Assembly: GCA_947260045.1 (NCBI GenBank)
Contig: CAMYOP010000141.1
Location: 1 to 7,116 of the forward strand
Reading direction: 5' to 3'
DNA: 7,116 nucleotides
From: an uncultured Desulfobulbaceae bacterium
Lineage (GTDB): Bacteria > Desulfobacterota > Desulfobulbia > Desulfobulbales > Desulfobulbaceae
Each line of letters begins with the position of its first letter. Within the stretch, counting starts at the first letter, position 1. The notes under the pieces were generated by a model. It saw only the letters and a program-made list of their open reading frames with translations, searched no databases and was not told the origin of the DNA. The translations under genes and the position numbers were made by a program. Of this stretch, positions 4,974 through 7,116 are shown one piece after another.

Positions 4974-7116
4974 GTGAAGAAAATTTTACTGTTACTAGGT
5001 CTACTTTTATGGTCAACAAATGTTTTTGCTGCCCATGTGGAAGGGAAATCACATAATGATATTGTTTACCTTTTGAGTTCTGGTCCGAACCAAATTTTTC
5101 GATACGATATCAACCTTGAAGATTGGCTGGATACTATTGACTTGCCAACCACACAAACAGCAGCGGCATTGACTGTAGATAATTCAGGGATTTATGTCGG
5201 CTATGAGAGGATTATTTACCGGTATGATTTTGATGGTAGTAATCAAACACATGTCGCTAACACTGCAACAACAATTTTAGATCTATCAACAGTTGGAGGT
5301 TTTTTAGCTATTGCTCAATATAGACTTACTACAGTTGTTGATCTAAACAGCTTTGTCGTAACATCTACAAACTCTTCCTATTCTGCAACTTATTTGAACA
5401 CTGGTCTAAGCTCTGCAAATGGAATGTTGCGAGTTTTCGGGAAATCCACTGGTATATCTCCTTCAGATATTGGCTATATGGAAATAGACAGTTCTGGAAT
5501 TATTATTTCATCTGATAATAGCCCTTATCACGGTGATTATCCCAGAGCATCAAAAACATGGGTCTTTCCAGATGAAACAAGAGTTGTGGATGATGCTGGA
5601 ATTATTTACAGCACACAAAGTTTGTCTTATTTAGGGAGTTTCTCGGGTTCGTTTAATGCTTTGACATTTGTTGGTGATCTCCCTGTAGTGTTGAGACAAG
5701 GAGAGTTGGTCGTATACAGCAATACGCTTCTTGAGTCCGGAAGATTTACCTTAAATTCTTCCAGCAACAAGGAACTCTTTTCTAACGATTCCGAAATATT
5801 TGCATTTGAGGAAAATCCATCCGGATATACCCTGGAAAAGGTAATGTTAAGTGATTTTTCATCTGTTATTCCCGGCCAGCCAATTGATCCTGTTGGTCTG
5901 GCATATACTCCCGACTCATATGTTCACGATGATGATGACAGTATACTTTTTCTCCTAAGCAAAGTTCACGCAAGTATATTTCGCTGGTCAGTTCAAAATG
6001 AAGAATATTTAGCTTCAATTCCGCTTGTTGGTGTTCCCGAATACATGTCTGTTGATACCGTGTCAAACATCATTTATTTGGCTTATGAAACAGGACAGAT
6101 AAACAAAATAGACCTCAATGCTCCAGTGTTGTCTGAAGAACATTTCGCTTCACTTCCACAATCACCCTTAGGGCTGGCTCAGGTTGGAAGTTTTGTTTTT
6201 ACTGTAGATGCTTCAGGGGGATGGGAAAGTCATTACACTTTTTCTCCAGACGGCACTCTCATTTCTGCTGTTGATTTGAACCATCCTTCAAGAGAATATA
6301 TCTGGAATGAGATCAATCAGAAAATTTACTATTTTCGGGATGGTACATCTCCAAACGATTTACTGTGGGAAGATATTAACTCTACAACTGGGGAAATTGG
6401 CATCAAGCAAGACTCACCTTACCATAGCAGTTCTGGAATTGTTATGCCTATACGAGTTGCTCCTGACGGAAGTGTTGTCGTTTTGGGATCCGGACGTATT
6501 TATGATGCAATTTCCCTTGCTCAGATTTACTCGTTGCCCAATAATATTCTTGACGCAGTTTGGCTAAACAGTGAGCTTGTAACTTTTGGGCCAGATGAAA
6601 ATTCAGCTGTTGTACAGATGTGGACACCCACAAATGCGCCAAATGGCGAGTTTGCTGCTCTTGGAGAACCATTACGATTGTTTTCTATAAATGAACAGTT
6701 GTTGTTAGTTCGTTCTATAAATGGTGTACCAACGTTTAATCTCATCGACCCCAATAATTTAGCGGATAGTGATGCTGATGGTATAGATGATGTAGCCGAT
6801 AATTGTCCTGGTACTTATAATCCCGATCAACTGGATACGGATGGTAATCTAATTGGAGATGTATGCGATATTCAGTTGCCAGATGGAGATGGAGATGGTG
6901 TAGATGATACATCCGATAACTGTCCAGCCATATATAACCCTGATCAATTTGATAGTGATGGTGATGGGGTTGGAGATGTTTGCGATAATCATGCGCCTGT
7001 TGCAAACGCTGGTGTTGATCAGATAGTTTTTGATGCGGTCACACTTAATGCTTCAGCGTCATATGATCCGAATGGCGATATTGAGAATTACCAATGGGAG
7101 ATAGTCCGCAGTGATG
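4974..7116 (+). CDS. Secreted surface protein: duplicated beta-propeller-like region, thrombospondin type 3 repeats, PKD domain; partial
   Basis: The gene starts with GTG and reads 714 codons to the right edge, so its C-terminus is missing. Residues 1-19 are a signal peptide (MKKILLLLGLLLWSTNVFA) with a likely signal peptidase I cut before Ala20, so the protein is exported. Residues about 25-597 are rich in short beta strands with recurring units of the type 'iyl.......I.RyD', as in beta-propellers. The stretch from residue 29 (IVYLLSSGPNQIFRYD) resembles that from 323 (ILFLLSKVHASIFRW), and 196-220 resembles 494-520, which points to a duplication of about 295 residues. Residues 598-671 are two thrombospondin type 3 repeats with Asp-rich calcium loops and paired cysteines (611/631 and 650/670). 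A PKD domain starts at about 674 (APVANAGVDQ, then SASYDPNGDI). Such proteins usually act at the cell surface or outside it in adhesion or polymer binding. No catalytic motif is visible in this part. An anchoring or secretion domain may follow outside the window. Confidence 0.88.
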   Translation, partial: MKKILLLLGLLLWSTNVFAAHVEGKSHNDIVYLLSSGPNQIFRYDINLEDWLDTIDLPTTQTAAALTVDNSGIYVGYERIIYRYDFDGSNQTHVANTATTILDLSTVGGFLAIAQYRLTTVVDLNSFVVTSTNSSYSATYLNTGLSSANGMLRVFGKSTGISPSDIGYMEIDSSGIIISSDNSPYHGDYPRASKTWVFPDETRVVDDAGIIYSTQSLSYLGSFSGSFNALTFVGDLPVVLRQGELVVYSNTLLESGRFTLNSSSNKELFSNDSEIFAFEENPSGYTLEKVMLSDFSSVIPGQPIDPVGLAYTPDSYVHDDDDSILFLLSKVHASIFRWSVQNEEYLASIPLVGVPEYMSVDTVSNIIYLAYETGQINKIDLNAPVLSEEHFASLPQSPLGLAQVGSFVFTVDASGGWESHYTFSPDGTLISAVDLNHPSREYIWNEINQKIYYFRDGTSPNDLLWEDINSTTGEIGIKQDSPYHSSSGIVMPIRVAPDGSVVVLGSGRIYDAISLAQIYSLPNNILDAVWLNSELVTFGPDENSAVVQMWTPTNAPNGEFAALGEPLRLFSINEQLLLVRSINGVPTFNLIDPNNLADSDADGIDDVADNCPGTYNPDQLDTDGNLIGDVCDIQLPDGDGDGVDDTSDNCPAIYNPDQFDSDGDGVGDVCDNHAPVANAGVDQIVFDAVTLNASASYDPNGDIENYQWEIVRSD
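6765..6986 (+). repeat. Two thrombospondin type 3 calcium-binding repeats (105 bases each)
   Basis: The units are 6765-6869 and 6882-6986, each 35 residues, separated by 12 bases. Both read DxDxDGxDD, then DNCP, YNPDQ, DxDG and GDVCD. Unit 2 is canonical (DSDGDGVGD). Unit 1 has DTDGNLIGD, with Asp replaced by Asn and Gly by Leu, so one calcium loop may be weakened. The link to the PKD domain is short. Confidence 0.9.

Noticed and set aside
6742..7005. His/Tyr-rich minus-strand frame
   Set aside because: It is the antisense of the Asp-rich thrombospondin type 3 repeats; the His and Tyr richness mirrors GAT and GAC codons.

Overview
The window holds three substantial genes, one clear pseudogene and two gaps without an intact gene. 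No RNA gene, insertion sequence, CRISPR array or origin was recognised. AT-leaning gaps, an iterative PKS, an SLC13 transporter with RCK_C repeats and a secreted thrombospondin-type-3/PKD protein together suggest a Gram-negative environmental bacterium. A Desulfobacterota (deltaproteobacterial) source is my best guess, but it is an inference from gene content and no marker gene is present.

Layout. (a) 1-1562, minus strand: the N-terminal 520 codons of a large type I polyketide synthase that runs off the left edge. It starts with a PilZ-like (cyclic-di-GMP receptor) domain, then a basic linker, then a ketosynthase (KS) with Cys337, His470 and His511. The KS resembles the KS of enediyne-type iterative PKSs (SgcE/CalE8). 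(b) 1563-2136: an AT-rich gap between divergent genes. It holds start-less open frames on the minus strand that may be gene remains. (c) 2137-4497, plus strand: a complete SLC13/DASS-type transporter of 786 residues with four RCK_C (TrkA_C) repeats between its two membrane halves. (d) 4541-4744, plus strand: a small gene with a good ribosome binding site but stopped by in-frame TAG and TGA codons. (e) 4974-7116, plus strand: a secreted protein cut by the right edge. It has a signal peptide, a long all-beta region that looks internally duplicated, two 35-residue thrombospondin type 3 repeats and the start of a PKD domain.

The genes do not form an obvious single pathway. The PKS is divergent from the transporter, and the secreted protein lies about 480 bases past the transporter, beyond the pseudogene. 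The most notable feature is the PilZ-KS fusion, which suggests that second-messenger signalling may act directly on a polyketide synthase.
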